DNA from: Candidatus Rokuibacteriota bacterium
GTDB taxonomy: Bacteria > Methylomirabilota > Methylomirabilia > Rokubacteriales > CSP1-6
Assembly (NCBI GenBank): GCA_016866775.1
Contig: VGLJ01000001.1
Span: 1-64,000, forward strand
DNA length: 64,000 nucleotides
Direction of reading: 5' to 3'
In this document: in pieces, positions 8,212 through 17,170 of the stretch
How the letters are laid out: each line of letters starts with the position of its first letter
Position numbering within the stretch: the stretch's first letter is position 1
The notes under the pieces: model-generated
The model's input: the letters and a program-made list of their open reading frames with translations, nothing else
The model's database searches: none
Told to the model about the DNA's origin: nothing
Made by a program: the position numbers and the translations under genes

Positions 8212-9429
8212 ATGGCACACAAGGGAATGACGTTCGGCATCTTCCTCGCGCCCTTCCACCGGATCGGTGAGAACCCCACGCTCGCGATGAGCCGGGACAT
8301 GGAGCTCATCGAGTGGATGGACTTCCTCGGCTACGACGAGGTGTGGGTCGGCGAGCACCACTCGGCAGGCTGGGAGCTCATCGCGTCGCCCGAAGTCTTC
8401 ATCGCGGCGGTCGCCGAGCGCACGAAGCACATCCGCCTCGGCTCCGGGGTGACGAGCCTACCGTATCACCATCCGTTCCTCGTGGCGCAGCGCTTCGTGC
8501 AGCTCGACCACATGACGCGCGGCCGGACGATGCTCGGCTGCGGCCCGGGCGCGCTCGTGTCCGACGCGTACATGATGGGCATCGAGCCCGTGCAGACGCG
8601 CCCGCGGATGGACGAGGCGCTCGACGCGATCATGGAGCTCCTCAAGTGCGAGGAGCCCGTGACGATGAAGACCGACTGGTTCGAGCTCCGCCAGGCGCGG
8701 CTCCACCTGGCGCCCTACACCGATCCGCACTTCGAGATCGCGGTGGCCAGCGTCATGACGCCGTCGGGCGTCGTGGCCGCCGGCCGGCACGGGCTCGGCG
8801 TGCTGTCGCTGGGCGCCGGCATTCCCGGCGGTCCCGACGCGCTGGCCGGTCAGTGGAAGATCGCGGAGGAGACCGCCGCGAAACACGGCAAGACCATGGA
8901 CCGCAAGAAGTGGAAGCTCGTCGTCAACGTGCACGTGGCCGAGGACGACGAGGAAGCGCTCCGGCAGGTGCGGAAGGGCGAGCGTCACGAGACCATCACG
9001 TACTTCGAGGAGACGCTGAGCCGCCCGCCCGGTCGCTCGGACGATCCGCTCAGCGACGGCGTCAGGATGGGCACGACGCTCGTCGGCTCACCGGACCTCG
9101 TGATCCGCGGCATCAAGAAGCTGTGGGATCTGAGCGACGGCGGATTCGGCGGCGTGCTCTTCCGCGCGCACAACTGGGCGACGCGGGAGCAGACGCTGAA
9201 GAGCTACGAGCTGTTCGCGCGCTACGTGATGCCGGTCTTCCAGGGCTCGGCCGACGGGCCGCGCAGCTCGAACGAGTGGGCGCGCAGCCACCGCAAGACG
9301 ATCTTCAGCCCCAACGTCGAGGCGATCCAGCGCGCGTACACGGAGCGGGGCCGCGAGGCGCCGAAGGACTTCCGCCAGCGCACGTCGGGCGCGCGCGACG
9401 CGGACGCGATCCCGGGGACGAGTCCTTAG
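8212..9429 (+). CDS. LLM-class flavin monooxygenase, limonene 1,2-monooxygenase-like
   Basis: A 405-residue luciferase-like monooxygenase. GIFLAPFHRIGENPTLA at the N-terminus, DEVWVGEHHSAGWELIASPEVF and SLPYHHPFLVAQRFVQLDHMTRGR resemble the LimB-type flavin monooxygenases that epoxidise monoterpenes with a separate flavin reductase. It is longer than the usual 300-350-residue LLM protein because of a C-terminal extension after about residue 350. An epoxide-hydrolase-like gene follows 72 bases downstream, which would suit a monooxygenase/epoxide hydrolase pair; this link is inference. A strong palindromic hairpin begins at the stop codon. Confidence 0.82.
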   Translation: MAHKGMTFGIFLAPFHRIGENPTLAMSRDMELIEWMDFLGYDEVWVGEHHSAGWELIASPEVFIAAVAERTKHIRLGSGVTSLPYHHPFLVAQRFVQLDHMTRGRTMLGCGPGALVSDAYMMGIEPVQTRPRMDEALDAIMELLKCEEPVTMKTDWFELRQARLHLAPYTDPHFEIAVASVMTPSGVVAAGRHGLGVLSLGAGIPGGPDALAGQWKIAEETAAKHGKTMDRKKWKLVVNVHVAEDDEEALRQVRKGERHETITYFEETLSRPPGRSDDPLSDGVRMGTTLVGSPDLVIRGIKKLWDLSDGGFGGVLFRAHNWATREQTLKSYELFARYVMPVFQGSADGPRSSNEWARSHRKTIFSPNVEAIQRAYTERGREAPKDFRQRTSGARDADAIPGTSP

Positions 9430-9494
9430 TTTGGGGGGCGCCGGGCGCCCCCCAAAGCCCCCCAACGCTCCGGGCGCGGAGTGGATCCGCGCCC
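9430..9494. repeat. Double-hairpin repeat element, copy 1
   Basis: A 13-bp perfect inverted repeat (TTTGGGGGGCGCC / GGCGCCCCCCAAA, 9430-9456) is followed by a C-rich spacer and a second hairpin, GGGCGCGGA-gtgga-TCCGCGCCC (9472-9494). The same architecture recurs at 22524-22586. It may terminate the LLM transcript, though there is no T-tract. Confidence 0.7.
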
Positions 9495-9501
9495 TCCGCG
9501 A

Positions 9502-10365
9502 ATGCCTGAAATGATCGCGACACCGGCCGGTCGCTTCACCGCCGACGTCGCGGGCCCGCCCGACGGCGCGCTCGTCGTACTTCTTCACGGGTTCCCGCAG
9601 AGCCGGCACACGTGGCGCGAGCAAGTCCCGGCGCTCGGCGCCGCCCGATATCGCGCGGTCGCGCCCGATCAGCGCGGCTATTCGCCCGGCGTCCGACCCG
9701 ATCCCGGCACGCTCGACGCGTACGGGATCGATCGACTCGTGGGCGATGTGCTCGACATTGCCGACGCGGTCGGTGGCACGGAGGCGCGCTTTCATCTCGT
9801 CGGTCACGACTGGGGAGGCCAGGTCGCGTGGTGCACGGCCGCGCGCCACCCGGAGCGCGTCCGATCTCTCGCCGTGCTTTCGCGTCCGCATCCGGCGGCG
9901 TTCCGGCGCGCCTTCAAGGACGACATCGACAACCAGCGACATCGCTCGCGTCACCACCAGGCGTTCCACGACCCGCGCACGGCGGCGTTCTTGCTCAACA
10001 ACGATGCCGAACGGTTGCGTCGCGTGCTCGCTGACGGGCGCGTGCCGCCGCCCTCGATCGCGGAGTACCTCTCGGTGCTCGGCACCGCCGACGCGCTCGA
10101 AGCCGCCCTCGCGTGGTACCGCGCGGCCGGCGTGCTCGCGAACATGGAAGTCGGCCCGGTCGACGTGCCGACGCTGTACCTCTGGGGCGACGACGACTAC
10201 TCGGTCGGCCGCAGCGCCGCCGAATGGACCGCGCAGTACGTGGGTGCGCCGTACCGCTTCGTGCCGATCGCCGGCCGCGGCCACTTCCTCACCGACGAAG
10301 TTCCCGACGTCGTCACGCGACTGCTGCTCGAGCACCTCGCCACGGCCCGGGTCACAACTCCTTGA
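9502..10365 (+). CDS. Alpha/beta hydrolase, epoxide-hydrolase-like
   Basis: An alpha/beta-hydrolase fold of about 287 residues. LHGFPQS supplies the oxyanion hole, VGHDWGGQ has Asp as nucleophile (the epoxide hydrolase/dehalogenase pattern, not a Ser esterase), and AGRGHFLTDE near the C-terminus supplies the catalytic His. A cap domain with conserved Tyr candidates lies between. It probably opens an epoxide to a diol. The track start at GTG 9481 falls in the loop of the repeat hairpin, so I prefer ATG 9502 (or 9511). The gene follows a LimB-like monooxygenase, consistent with epoxide turnover. Its end overlaps the convergent Gfo/Idh gene. Confidence 0.83.
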   Translation: MPEMIATPAGRFTADVAGPPDGALVVLLHGFPQSRHTWREQVPALGAARYRAVAPDQRGYSPGVRPDPGTLDAYGIDRLVGDVLDIADAVGGTEARFHLVGHDWGGQVAWCTAARHPERVRSLAVLSRPHPAAFRRAFKDDIDNQRHRSRHHQAFHDPRTAAFLLNNDAERLRRVLADGRVPPPSIAEYLSVLGTADALEAALAWYRAAGVLANMEVGPVDVPTLYLWGDDDYSVGRSAAEWTAQYVGAPYRFVPIAGRGHFLTDEVPDVVTRLLLEHLATARVTTP

Positions 10366-11398
10366 CGGTTTCCGCCCGGCCCGACGCCGCGCTCTTCGCC
10401 ACCGCGTCGGTGAACTCCATGTAGCGCACGCCGTCCTCGAACGTCGTGAGCCCGATCTTCTCGCGGCCGCGGATCGCGTTCACGAACTCCTCTTCCACCC
10501 GCCAGCCGATCCGCTGCGCCTTCGGGACCTCGATCTCCTTCAGCTCCTTGTCGCCGCGGCGGCCGCCGCTGAGCCGCTTCGTCTGCGCCTCGATGCGCAG
10601 CGTGCCCTCGGTGCCGTAGATCCACGCTTCGGGCGCCGGCGCGAGCGCCGTGAGCGCGCTGAAGCGCAGGTGCGCGACGGCGCCGTTGCCGAGCCTGCCG
10701 AGGATGTCGACGTGATCCGGCACCTTCACCTCGTGCATCGCGCCCGTGCTGTCCTTGCGGCGCGGCACCGCGATGCGCGTCATCGACATCACGGTCTTCG
10801 CGGGGCCCACCCAGCGCACCATCGTCTCGTACCAGATGCCCATGTTGAGGACGTTGTTGCCGCTGAGCCGCGCGTCCTGCCGCCAGTGGAGGCCTTCGCC
10901 GACGTCGGCGAAGCGCGCCTGCTGCGTGGCGTGGATCTCCACCGTCTGGATCTCGCCGACATAGCCCTCGCGAACGAGCTTCGCGATCGTCGGGTCGAGC
11001 TCGAGCGTCGGCGGGCCGGGCACGAGCTGGGTGACGAGGTTCGGGCGCTTGCGCGCGGTCTCGAGCATGCGCCGGCCTTCGGCGGCGTTCATCGCCATGC
11101 GCGCCTCGCACAAAACGTGCTTGCCCGCGTCGAGCGCGGCCAGCACCATCTCGCAATGCGTGTACGGCCAGGTGCCGATGCAGATCGCGTCGACGTCGCG
11201 CGCCGTCATGACCGCGCGCCAGTCGGTCTCGACGCGCCCGATGCCGAACTCCTTGGCGACGCGCTCGCCGGACTCCGTCGACCGGTTGGCGACGGCCACC
11301 AGCTCGACGCCGGGCTGGGCCTTCAGCTTCGGGATGTGATGGAGACGACTGTTGCCGCCGGCGCCCACGAACCCCACGCGGATCGGTGTGTCAGCCAT
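10352..11398 (-). CDS. Gfo/Idh/MocA-family oxidoreductase
   Basis: A 348-residue NAD(P)-dependent oxidoreductase. The Rossmann start RVGFVGAGGNSRLHHIP (residues 6-22) and the GTWPYTHCEMVLAALDAGKHVLCEA segment are typical of the N-terminal domain; the C-terminal alpha/beta domain follows. The usual catalytic EKP motif after GKHVLCE reads EARM, so the canonical Lys is absent and a classical sugar-dehydrogenase mechanism is doubtful. An alternative start three codons upstream (11407) is possible. It is divergent from the amidase. Confidence 0.82.
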   Translation of the reverse strand: MADTPIRVGFVGAGGNSRLHHIPKLKAQPGVELVAVANRSTESGERVAKEFGIGRVETDWRAVMTARDVDAICIGTWPYTHCEMVLAALDAGKHVLCEARMAMNAAEGRRMLETARKRPNLVTQLVPGPPTLELDPTIAKLVREGYVGEIQTVEIHATQQARFADVGEGLHWRQDARLSGNNVLNMGIWYETMVRWVGPAKTVMSMTRIAVPRRKDSTGAMHEVKVPDHVDILGRLGNGAVAHLRFSALTALAPAPEAWIYGTEGTLRIEAQTKRLSGGRRGDKELKEIEVPKAQRIGWRVEEEFVNAIRGREKIGLTTFEDGVRYMEFTDAVAKSAASGRAETVKEL

Positions 11399-11456
11399 GG
11401 CGCGCATGGTAGCACCGACGCGCGTGGGCTAGAATCCGGAGCGTCAAGGAGGACGG

Positions 11457-12896
11457 ATGGCGGGGTCGAGCGACCTCGACAAATACGACGGGCTCGGGCT
11501 CGCCGAATTGGTGCGGGACAAGGAGATCAGCGCCGCCGAGCTGCTCGAGGCGACGATCGCGCGCGCCGAGACGCTCAACCCAGCGCTCAACGCGATCGTC
11601 ACGCGGCTCTACGACGAGGCGCGCGCCACGATCGCCGCCGGGCTGCCATCCGGGCCGTTCACCGGTGTGCCCTATCTGCTGAAGGATCTCGGCACCCTCT
11701 ACAAGGGCGCGCCCAACAGCTTCGGCAGCACGTTCTTCGACGGCTTCGTCGCCGATCACGACAGCGAGCTCACGGTGCGGCTGAAGCGCGCCGGGCTCGT
11801 GATCTTCGGCAAGACGAACACGCCGGAGATGGGGCTCGCGCCCTCGACCGAGCCTCGGCGCTGGGGCGCCACGAAGAATCCGTGGAACCTCGCGCACAGC
11901 GCGGGCGGGTCGAGCGGTGGCGCCGCGGCCGCGGTCGCCGCGGGGATCCTGCCGATGGCGCACGCGACCGACGGCGGCGGGTCGATCAGGATCCCGGCCT
12001 CGTGCTGCGGCCTCGTCGGTCTCAAGCCCACGCGCGCGCGCAATCCGATGGGCCCGGACGCGAGCGAAGGCTGGGGTGGCGCCGCGGTCGGACATGCGGT
12101 GACGCGCTCGGTGCGCGACAGCGCGGCGCTGCTCGACGCGACGTCCGGTCCCGACGTCGGCGATCCGTACTGGGCGCCGCCGCCGGCACGCCCGTTCCTC
12201 GCCGAGGTCGGCCGCGATCCCGGACGCCTGCGTATCGCGCTCACGACCTCGTCGTTCAACGGTCACGCCGTGCATCCGGAGTGCGCGGAAGCGGCGCGGG
12301 CCGCCGCGAAGCTCTGCGAAACGCTCGGCCATGCCGTCGAAGAGGCGTCGCCGGCATTCAACGCAGAGGGGCTCGGCAACGCCTCGCGCGTGATCATCGC
12401 CGCGAACGTGCGCGCCGCGCTCGAAGCACGAGCCCGCGCCCTCGGCCGCGCGGTCGCCGAGGGGGACGTCGAGCGCGTCACCTGGCGCTGGGCGGTCGCC
12501 GCGGACGAGTTCAGGTCGTGGGACTACGCGCGATCGATGGGCGTCGTGCACGGGGTCGGCCGCCAGGTCGCCAGGTTCTTCACGACGTACGACGTGCTGC
12601 TGAGTCCCACGATGGGCCAGCCGCCCTACCCGCTCGGCATCCTCGACATGAGCTCCACCGACGACGCCGCGTACCTCGACGCGGTGCTCGCGAGCATCGG
12701 CTTCACGTCGGTGTTCAACTCCACCGGCAATCCGGCGATCTCGCTGCCGCTCGCGTGGTCGAGTGGCGGGCTGCCGCTCGGGGTGCAGTTCGCCGGCCGC
12801 TTCGGCGACGAGGCGACGCTGTTCCGCCTCGGCGCGCAGCTCGAATCCACGCAGCCCTGGGCGCATCGCCGCCCGAGCCTTGCCCTGTCCGCTTAG
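11457..12896 (+). CDS. Amidase (amidase-signature family)
   Basis: A 479-residue amidase-signature enzyme with Lys76 (PYLLKDL), Ser152 (GGSSGG) and Ser176 ([10 protein letters not shown]). It has a GatA-like overall order and ends in the common PWAHRRPSL. No gatB or gatC is nearby, so a catabolic amidase is more likely than a transamidosome subunit. It is preceded by a ribosome-binding site (aaggaggacg). A cyclase-family gene follows after 10 bases on the same strand, so the two are probably cotranscribed. Confidence 0.87.
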   Translation: MAGSSDLDKYDGLGLAELVRDKEISAAELLEATIARAETLNPALNAIVTRLYDEARATIAAGLPSGPFTGVPYLLKDLGTLYKGAPNSFGSTFFDGFVADHDSELTVRLKRAGLVIFGKTNTPEMGLAPSTEPRRWGATKNPWNLAHSAGGSSGGAAAAVAAGILPMAHATDGGGSIRIPASCCGLVGLKPTRARNPMGPDASEGWGGAAVGHAVTRSVRDSAALLDATSGPDVGDPYWAPPPARPFLAEVGRDPGRLRIALTTSSFNGHAVHPECAEAARAAAKLCETLGHAVEEASPAFNAEGLGNASRVIIAANVRAALEARARALGRAVAEGDVERVTWRWAVAADEFRSWDYARSMGVVHGVGRQVARFFTTYDVLLSPTMGQPPYPLGILDMSSTDDAAYLDAVLASIGFTSVFNSTGNPAISLPLAWSSGGLPLGVQFAGRFGDEATLFRLGAQLESTQPWAHRRPSLALSA

Positions 12897-12906
12897 GGAG
12901 ACATCG

Positions 12907-13839
12907 ATGCCGCCACGCCCGCTACCAACCGCCGACGAAGTGAAGAAGTGGCTGCGCGAGCGCCGGAACTGGGGGCGCTGGGGCAAGGACGATCAGAAGG
13001 GCGCGATGAATCTCGTCACTCCCGCGAAGCGCGCCGCCGCGGCACGGCTCGTGAAGAGCGGCCGCAGCGTGTCGATGAGCCGGCCGTTCCCGACCACGCC
13101 GGGCCTGAACAACGCGCTGCCCGCGCACCACTACATGAAGACGCTGCCGCGCGGGAGCGGCGGCTACGCGGCCGATTACTACGGCATCTTCTATCACGGC
13201 GTCGCGTCCACGCACCTCGACGCGCTCTGCCACACGTGGGACGACGACGCGATGTGGAACGGCCGCGATCCGAAGAAGGAGATCACCTTCGACGGCGCCA
13301 CGTTCGGCTCGGTCGAGCACTGGGCCGAAGGCATCATCACGCGCGGCGTGATGCTCGACGTTCCGCGTCACCGGGGCACGAAGTGCGTCACGCAGGACGC
13401 GCCCGTCCACGGCTGGGAGCTCGAGGACATCCTCGCCAAGCGCAACCTCAAGCTCGAGCCCGGCGACGCGATCTGTGTCAACTGCGGCCGCGAGCAGTGG
13501 CAGGCGCAGAACCCGAACCGCGCGTACAGCACGCCGTTCGGCCCGGGCCCGCTCGATCGCCCGGGGCTTCACATCTCGTGTCTCGAGTTCCTCCGCGACC
13601 ACGACGTGAGCCTGCTCGTGTGGGACATGCTCGACCACCTGCCGATCGGCTACGACGTGCCGTGGGCCGTCCACGCGTGTCTCTTCGCGTACGGCGTGGC
13701 GCTGCTCGACAACGCGCTGCTGGAGCCGCTGGCGGAGGCGTGCAAGGAAGAGGGGCGCGACGAGTTCATGCTCGTCATCGCGCCCCTCCGCGTGATCGGG
13801 GGAACGGGCTCGCCGGCGAACCCGCTCGCGGTCTTCTAA
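12907..13839 (+). CDS. Cyclase-family metal-dependent hydrolase
   Basis: A 310-residue protein of the cyclase/kynurenine-formamidase-like superfamily (PF04199 type). FYHGVASTHLDALCHTW (about residues 97-113) is the metal-binding HxxxSTHxDALxH motif, a variant of HxGTHxDxPxH. GVMLDVPRHRG and GDAICVNCGRE follow in family order. It is likely a Zn/Mn-dependent amide or lactone hydrolase; the substrate is unknown. A ggagaca ribosome-binding site precedes the ATG. It is downstream of an amidase in the same unit, suggesting serial hydrolysis of a ring or amide compound (inference). Confidence 0.83.
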   Translation: MPPRPLPTADEVKKWLRERRNWGRWGKDDQKGAMNLVTPAKRAAAARLVKSGRSVSMSRPFPTTPGLNNALPAHHYMKTLPRGSGGYAADYYGIFYHGVASTHLDALCHTWDDDAMWNGRDPKKEITFDGATFGSVEHWAEGIITRGVMLDVPRHRGTKCVTQDAPVHGWELEDILAKRNLKLEPGDAICVNCGREQWQAQNPNRAYSTPFGPGPLDRPGLHISCLEFLRDHDVSLLVWDMLDHLPIGYDVPWAVHACLFAYGVALLDNALLEPLAEACKEEGRDEFMLVIAPLRVIGGTGSPANPLAVF

Positions 13840-13842
13840 TCG

Positions 13843-15395
13843 CTACCTGGCGGCCTTCACGAGATGGAAGTGCGTGGACCTTCCGGCCGCGATCCCCGGA
13901 TAGACCCAGTCACTCACCACCTTGGGGCTGGCGACGACCTCGTTGGCGAACCAGAAGAGCGGGATGTCGGCGAATTCCTCGAACAGGTGATCGCCGATGG
14001 CGCGCGCCAGCCGCTGACGGTCCTGGGGGGTTCACGGTCTTGATCAGGGTCTCGTGGGTCTTGTCGATGAGCTCGTTCTCGTAGTGGTGGGCGTTCCCCT
14101 TGCTGTGGTAGCTCGTCCGGACCCACTCCTCCGACGGCCGCCAGGAGATGATTGTTGGGCCAGATGCAGCAGTGGATCGCCTTCCTGCGGAACATGTCAC
14201 GCACCTTGGCCCAGTCGAGCACCTCGATCTCGGACTCGCTGCCGACCTCCTTGTAGGAGATTCCGAGAGCCTCGGCGACCTGCGGCCCTTCCGATTCACC
14301 GGGCTCGGTGAACGCGACGATCTTGAGCTTGAGGCCCGGGCCGTAGCCGGCTTCCTTCAGGAGCTCCTTGGCCCGCGCCGGGTTGTAGCCGTACATCCGG
14401 TCGAAACGGCTCTTCCACTCCGGGTTGTAGCCCTCCGACTGCTCGGACCAGCCGGTCACGTACGTCATCGTGCCCTTGCCGGCGAAGACGCTGTTCAGGG
14501 CACGTCGGGCTTGAACGCCGGGTCGCCGGGCAGGTAGTACTGGCCGCCCAGGTACACCGTCATCCAGTCGACGGGGAACGACGACGAGACGATCTTCATG
14601 CCCTTGATGAGGGCGTCCTTCTGCAGCTCGCGGGGCAGGTCCGCGATGTGGGCCTCGCCGGCGATCAGCATCGCGAGTCGCGTCGCTTCTTCGCGGACGA
14701 TCCGGAACGTGAGCTCCTTGAACGCCGGCTTCTCGCCCGCCCAGTGGTTGTCCACGCGCTCGAAGCTGATCGACAGGCCGCGTTCGCGTCCCACGTACCT
14801 ATAGGAGCCCGTCCCCCGACGGCCGTTTCTCGAAACCCTCCAGCCCTTCCTTGTCCCACTGGGCCTTGCTGACGATCCGCAACTCGCCGGCGCGGGAGGC
14901 CGAGTACAGCATCGTCGTCCAGGGGCGTTTCATGCGGAACACGACCTGGTGGTCGTTGACGATCTTGATCTCCTCGACCTGCCGCCAGACCCCCACCTGT
15001 GGTGCCGTCCCCTCCGGCCGCACGAGGAGGGCGTGGCTGTGGACCACGTCCCTCGCGGTGAACGGGCCGAACCCGTAGTGGAACTGAACCCCCTTGCGCA
15101 GGTGGAAGGTCCATTCCCTGAAGTCGGGGGTGGCCGACCACTTCTCGGCCAGGCGCGGGACGTACTCACCGGTTTTCGGATCCACGTCGAGCAGAGTCTC
15201 GAGGAACGGGTCGTACTGGAGATGATCGGGCCGCGCGACCCTCCAGAATCGGTTGGTGTCCTCGAACCCGGCGGACGCGAAGACGAGCCGCTGGACCTTC
15301 GCGTCCTGGGCCGAGCCCGGTGTCGGCGTGGCCCCCGGGATCGATGCCAGGACGACCAGCAGTCCCACCAGCAGGGGAACGAGCCTCGGTCTCAT
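13843..15395 (-). pseudogene. Family-5 ABC solute-binding protein with multiple frameshifts
   Basis: The gene reads from ATG 15395 (ribosome-binding site gaggaggtg) with a signal peptide and then a peptide/nickel-type binding protein. It needs about four single-base frame changes to reach its TAG at 13843-13845. From the start the frames break near 14805 (an extra G in a G5 run turns PSGTGSYRYV into PSGDGLL-stop), near 14490 (PDV to ALNSVFAG), near 14145 (before SWRPSEEWV) and near 14030 (an extra C in a C6 run before QDRQRLARAIGDH). The translated pieces join into one continuous SBP of normal length (about 515 residues). Neighbouring genes are intact, so this is either real decay or a local sequence-quality problem. 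Confidence 0.85.
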
Positions 15396-15580
15396 CGCGC
15401 ACCTCCTCGGCATGAGTGTTCGGGACACGTGCCTGGGATCGGGATCGCGATCAGGAACGCAAGGGTCGGACGCGGACGAACAGGTACGTCGCGGCGCGGG
15501 CCGTGTCAAGGGCCACTCCCGTCCACTCGCGACGGCGCGGGCCTCGGTGTTCCGCTAGTTCCGAGGCCCTTTTCCCGACA

Positions 15581-16060
15581 CTAGGCGCCGACGGTCTTCT
15601 TGATGCTGCCGAAGTGGTCGTTGATGTGGTTGATCAGGATGGTGGTCACGATCTGCTCGGCCGTCATCGGCGGCATGCCCGTCAGCACGGTACCGCTCTT
15701 CCCGAGCAGATCGTCGCTCAGGCCGCGCACGCAGCCGGCCGCCGCGGCCGCGCCCTTCTTGTGGAGCGCGATCGTCTCGGCCTTGCCCACGTTCGCGAAG
15801 TCCTTGGCGTGCTTGGCGTTCATCTCGTGCAGCATGTCCATCGAGAAGTTGCCCATCGACTGGCCGCCGACCACCGCCTTGATGATGTTGGCGATGCCCT
15901 CGTGGCTCTGCGCCACGTGATGGGCGGTGACGCCGACCGACCACTTCTCGGCCTCGGTCACCTTCTTCCAGTCCGCGTCACTGAGCTTCTCGAGCACCGC
16001 CGTCGCTTCCTGAGCCTTGGTCTCGAACTGCTTCGCGAGCGCTTCAGCTTTCGCTCCCAT
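15581..16060 (-). CDS. DinB-like four-helix protein
   Basis: A 159-residue alpha-helical protein of the DinB/YfiT-like fold. WSVGVTAHHVAQSHEGI (residues about 40-56) and the C-terminal NHINDHFGSIKKT carry the His residues expected for the triad that binds a divalent metal. Family members include thiol-dependent S-transferases, but the substrate cannot be told. A G/A-rich ribosome-binding site precedes the ATG at 16060. It lies between the broken binding-protein gene and an LLM oxidoreductase, all on the minus strand, with 33 bases to the LLM gene upstream. Confidence 0.75.
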   Translation of the reverse strand: MGAKAEALAKQFETKAQEATAVLEKLSDADWKKVTEAEKWSVGVTAHHVAQSHEGIANIIKAVVGGQSMGNFSMDMLHEMNAKHAKDFANVGKAETIALHKKGAAAAAGCVRGLSDDLLGKSGTVLTGMPPMTAEQIVTTILINHINDHFGSIKKTVGA

Positions 16061-16093
16061 GGGGTCCTCCTTTGTGCCCGGACGGGCTGCCGA

Positions 16094-17143
16094 CTAGTCC
16101 CAGGTGGTTGGATGCCCGGTGAAGGGGCTGGGGATTCTCTTGAGGTCCTGGATCAGGTCCGCGGGCAGGTCCTGGTGGACGCCGTAGCCGCCTGACGGCG
16201 CCACCGCGTCGCAGACCCCGCCGAAGCGCGCCTCGATCGCCCGCGCGAGCTCCTTGTGGGTGCCGACGGCGGCGAAGAGCCGGACCACGTCGTCGGAGAT
16301 CTCAGCCGACATCCTGTCCCACTGCCCCGCCTTCGACATGACGTTGAGCTTGCGCCCCAGCTCGTGGAGCCCGTGCACCTCGAGCACCGGCCAGTACGCC
16401 GGCGTCGAGCCGTAGAAGGCGACGCGGTAGCGCACCCACTCCACCATCTTCGCGACCGCGGCCTCGTCCGGCCCCGTCGCGATGAATCCGCCGCCGGAGA
16501 TCGCGAACCGATCGCGCGTGCGGTTCGCCTTCGCCATCCCCGTGCGCAGCTCCTTCATCACGATCTCGTCGATGTACTTGCGCGTGCAGAAGCCGTGGAG
16601 GCGCACGCCGTCGCACGTCTCGCCCGCCACGCGCAGCATCGCCGGACCGACGGCCGCGATCGTGACGGCGATCGGAGGCTGGTGCGTCGACACCGGCGTG
16701 AAGTTCGGCGTCATCAGCGTGAACGTGTAATGCGCGCCGCGGAAGTCCAGCTTCTCGCCTTTCTCCCAGTTGCGCCAGATCGCGCGCAGCGCCAGCACGT
16801 ACTCGCGCATGCGCGGCGCCGGCGCGGTCCACGGCACGCTGAACCGGTTCTCGTTGTGCGCGCGGACCTGCGAGCCGAGGCCGAGCACGAAGCGTCCGCG
16901 CGAGGCGCTCTGCAGATCCCAGCTCACGTTCGCCACCGCCATCGGGCTGCGCGAGAACGAGATCGCGATGCTGGTCTCGAGCGACACACGCGTGGTCGCG
17001 ACGCCGGCGAGCGCGTGGGCGAGGAACGGGTCGTTCTTGTTCTCCGACGTGGTCACGCCGTCGTAGCCCGCGGCCTCGGCGGCCTTCGCGGCGGCAGCCA
17101 CCTGGGCCAGATCGTGCTGCGGAAGCTGGGTCAGGATGCGCAT
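16094..17143 (-). CDS. LLM-class F420-dependent oxidoreductase (TIGR03617-like)
   Basis: A 349-residue luciferase-like TIM barrel. The features are an MRILTQLPQHDLAQV start, GYDGVTTSENKNDPF in the position of the substrate/flavin loop, and NVSWDLQSASRGRFVLGLGSQVRAHNENRF, which is characteristic of the TIGR03617 group of F420-dependent enzymes. The C-terminal half has the PPIAVTIAAVGPAMLRVAGE strand. F420 use is a family expectation, not shown by the sequence. It is divergent from the HpaB operon with only 27 bases between the starts. Confidence 0.85.
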   Translation of the reverse strand: MRILTQLPQHDLAQVAAAAKAAEAAGYDGVTTSENKNDPFLAHALAGVATTRVSLETSIAISFSRSPMAVANVSWDLQSASRGRFVLGLGSQVRAHNENRFSVPWTAPAPRMREYVLALRAIWRNWEKGEKLDFRGAHYTFTLMTPNFTPVSTHQPPIAVTIAAVGPAMLRVAGETCDGVRLHGFCTRKYIDEIVMKELRTGMAKANRTRDRFAISGGGFIATGPDEAAVAKMVEWVRYRVAFYGSTPAYWPVLEVHGLHELGRKLNVMSKAGQWDRMSAEISDDVVRLFAAVGTHKELARAIEARFGGVCDAVAPSGGYGVHQDLPADLIQDLKRIPSPFTGHPTTWD

Positions 17144-17170
17144 GGTTCATGATGATACGATCCCCGCACG

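Noticed and set aside
9481-9501. GTG start of the track for the alpha/beta hydrolase
   Set aside because: It falls in the loop of a repeat hairpin; homology begins at the ATG 9502/9511 region.
9746-12943. Plus-strand ORF of 1065 residues
   Set aside because: It spans three genes in other frames and its composition is biased to Arg/Ala/Ser, a GC-rich shadow.
14799-15509. Separate short ORFs at 13910-14299, 13914-14468, 14495-14794 and 14799-15509 as independent genes
   Set aside because: Their products join end to end as one family-5 solute-binding protein.
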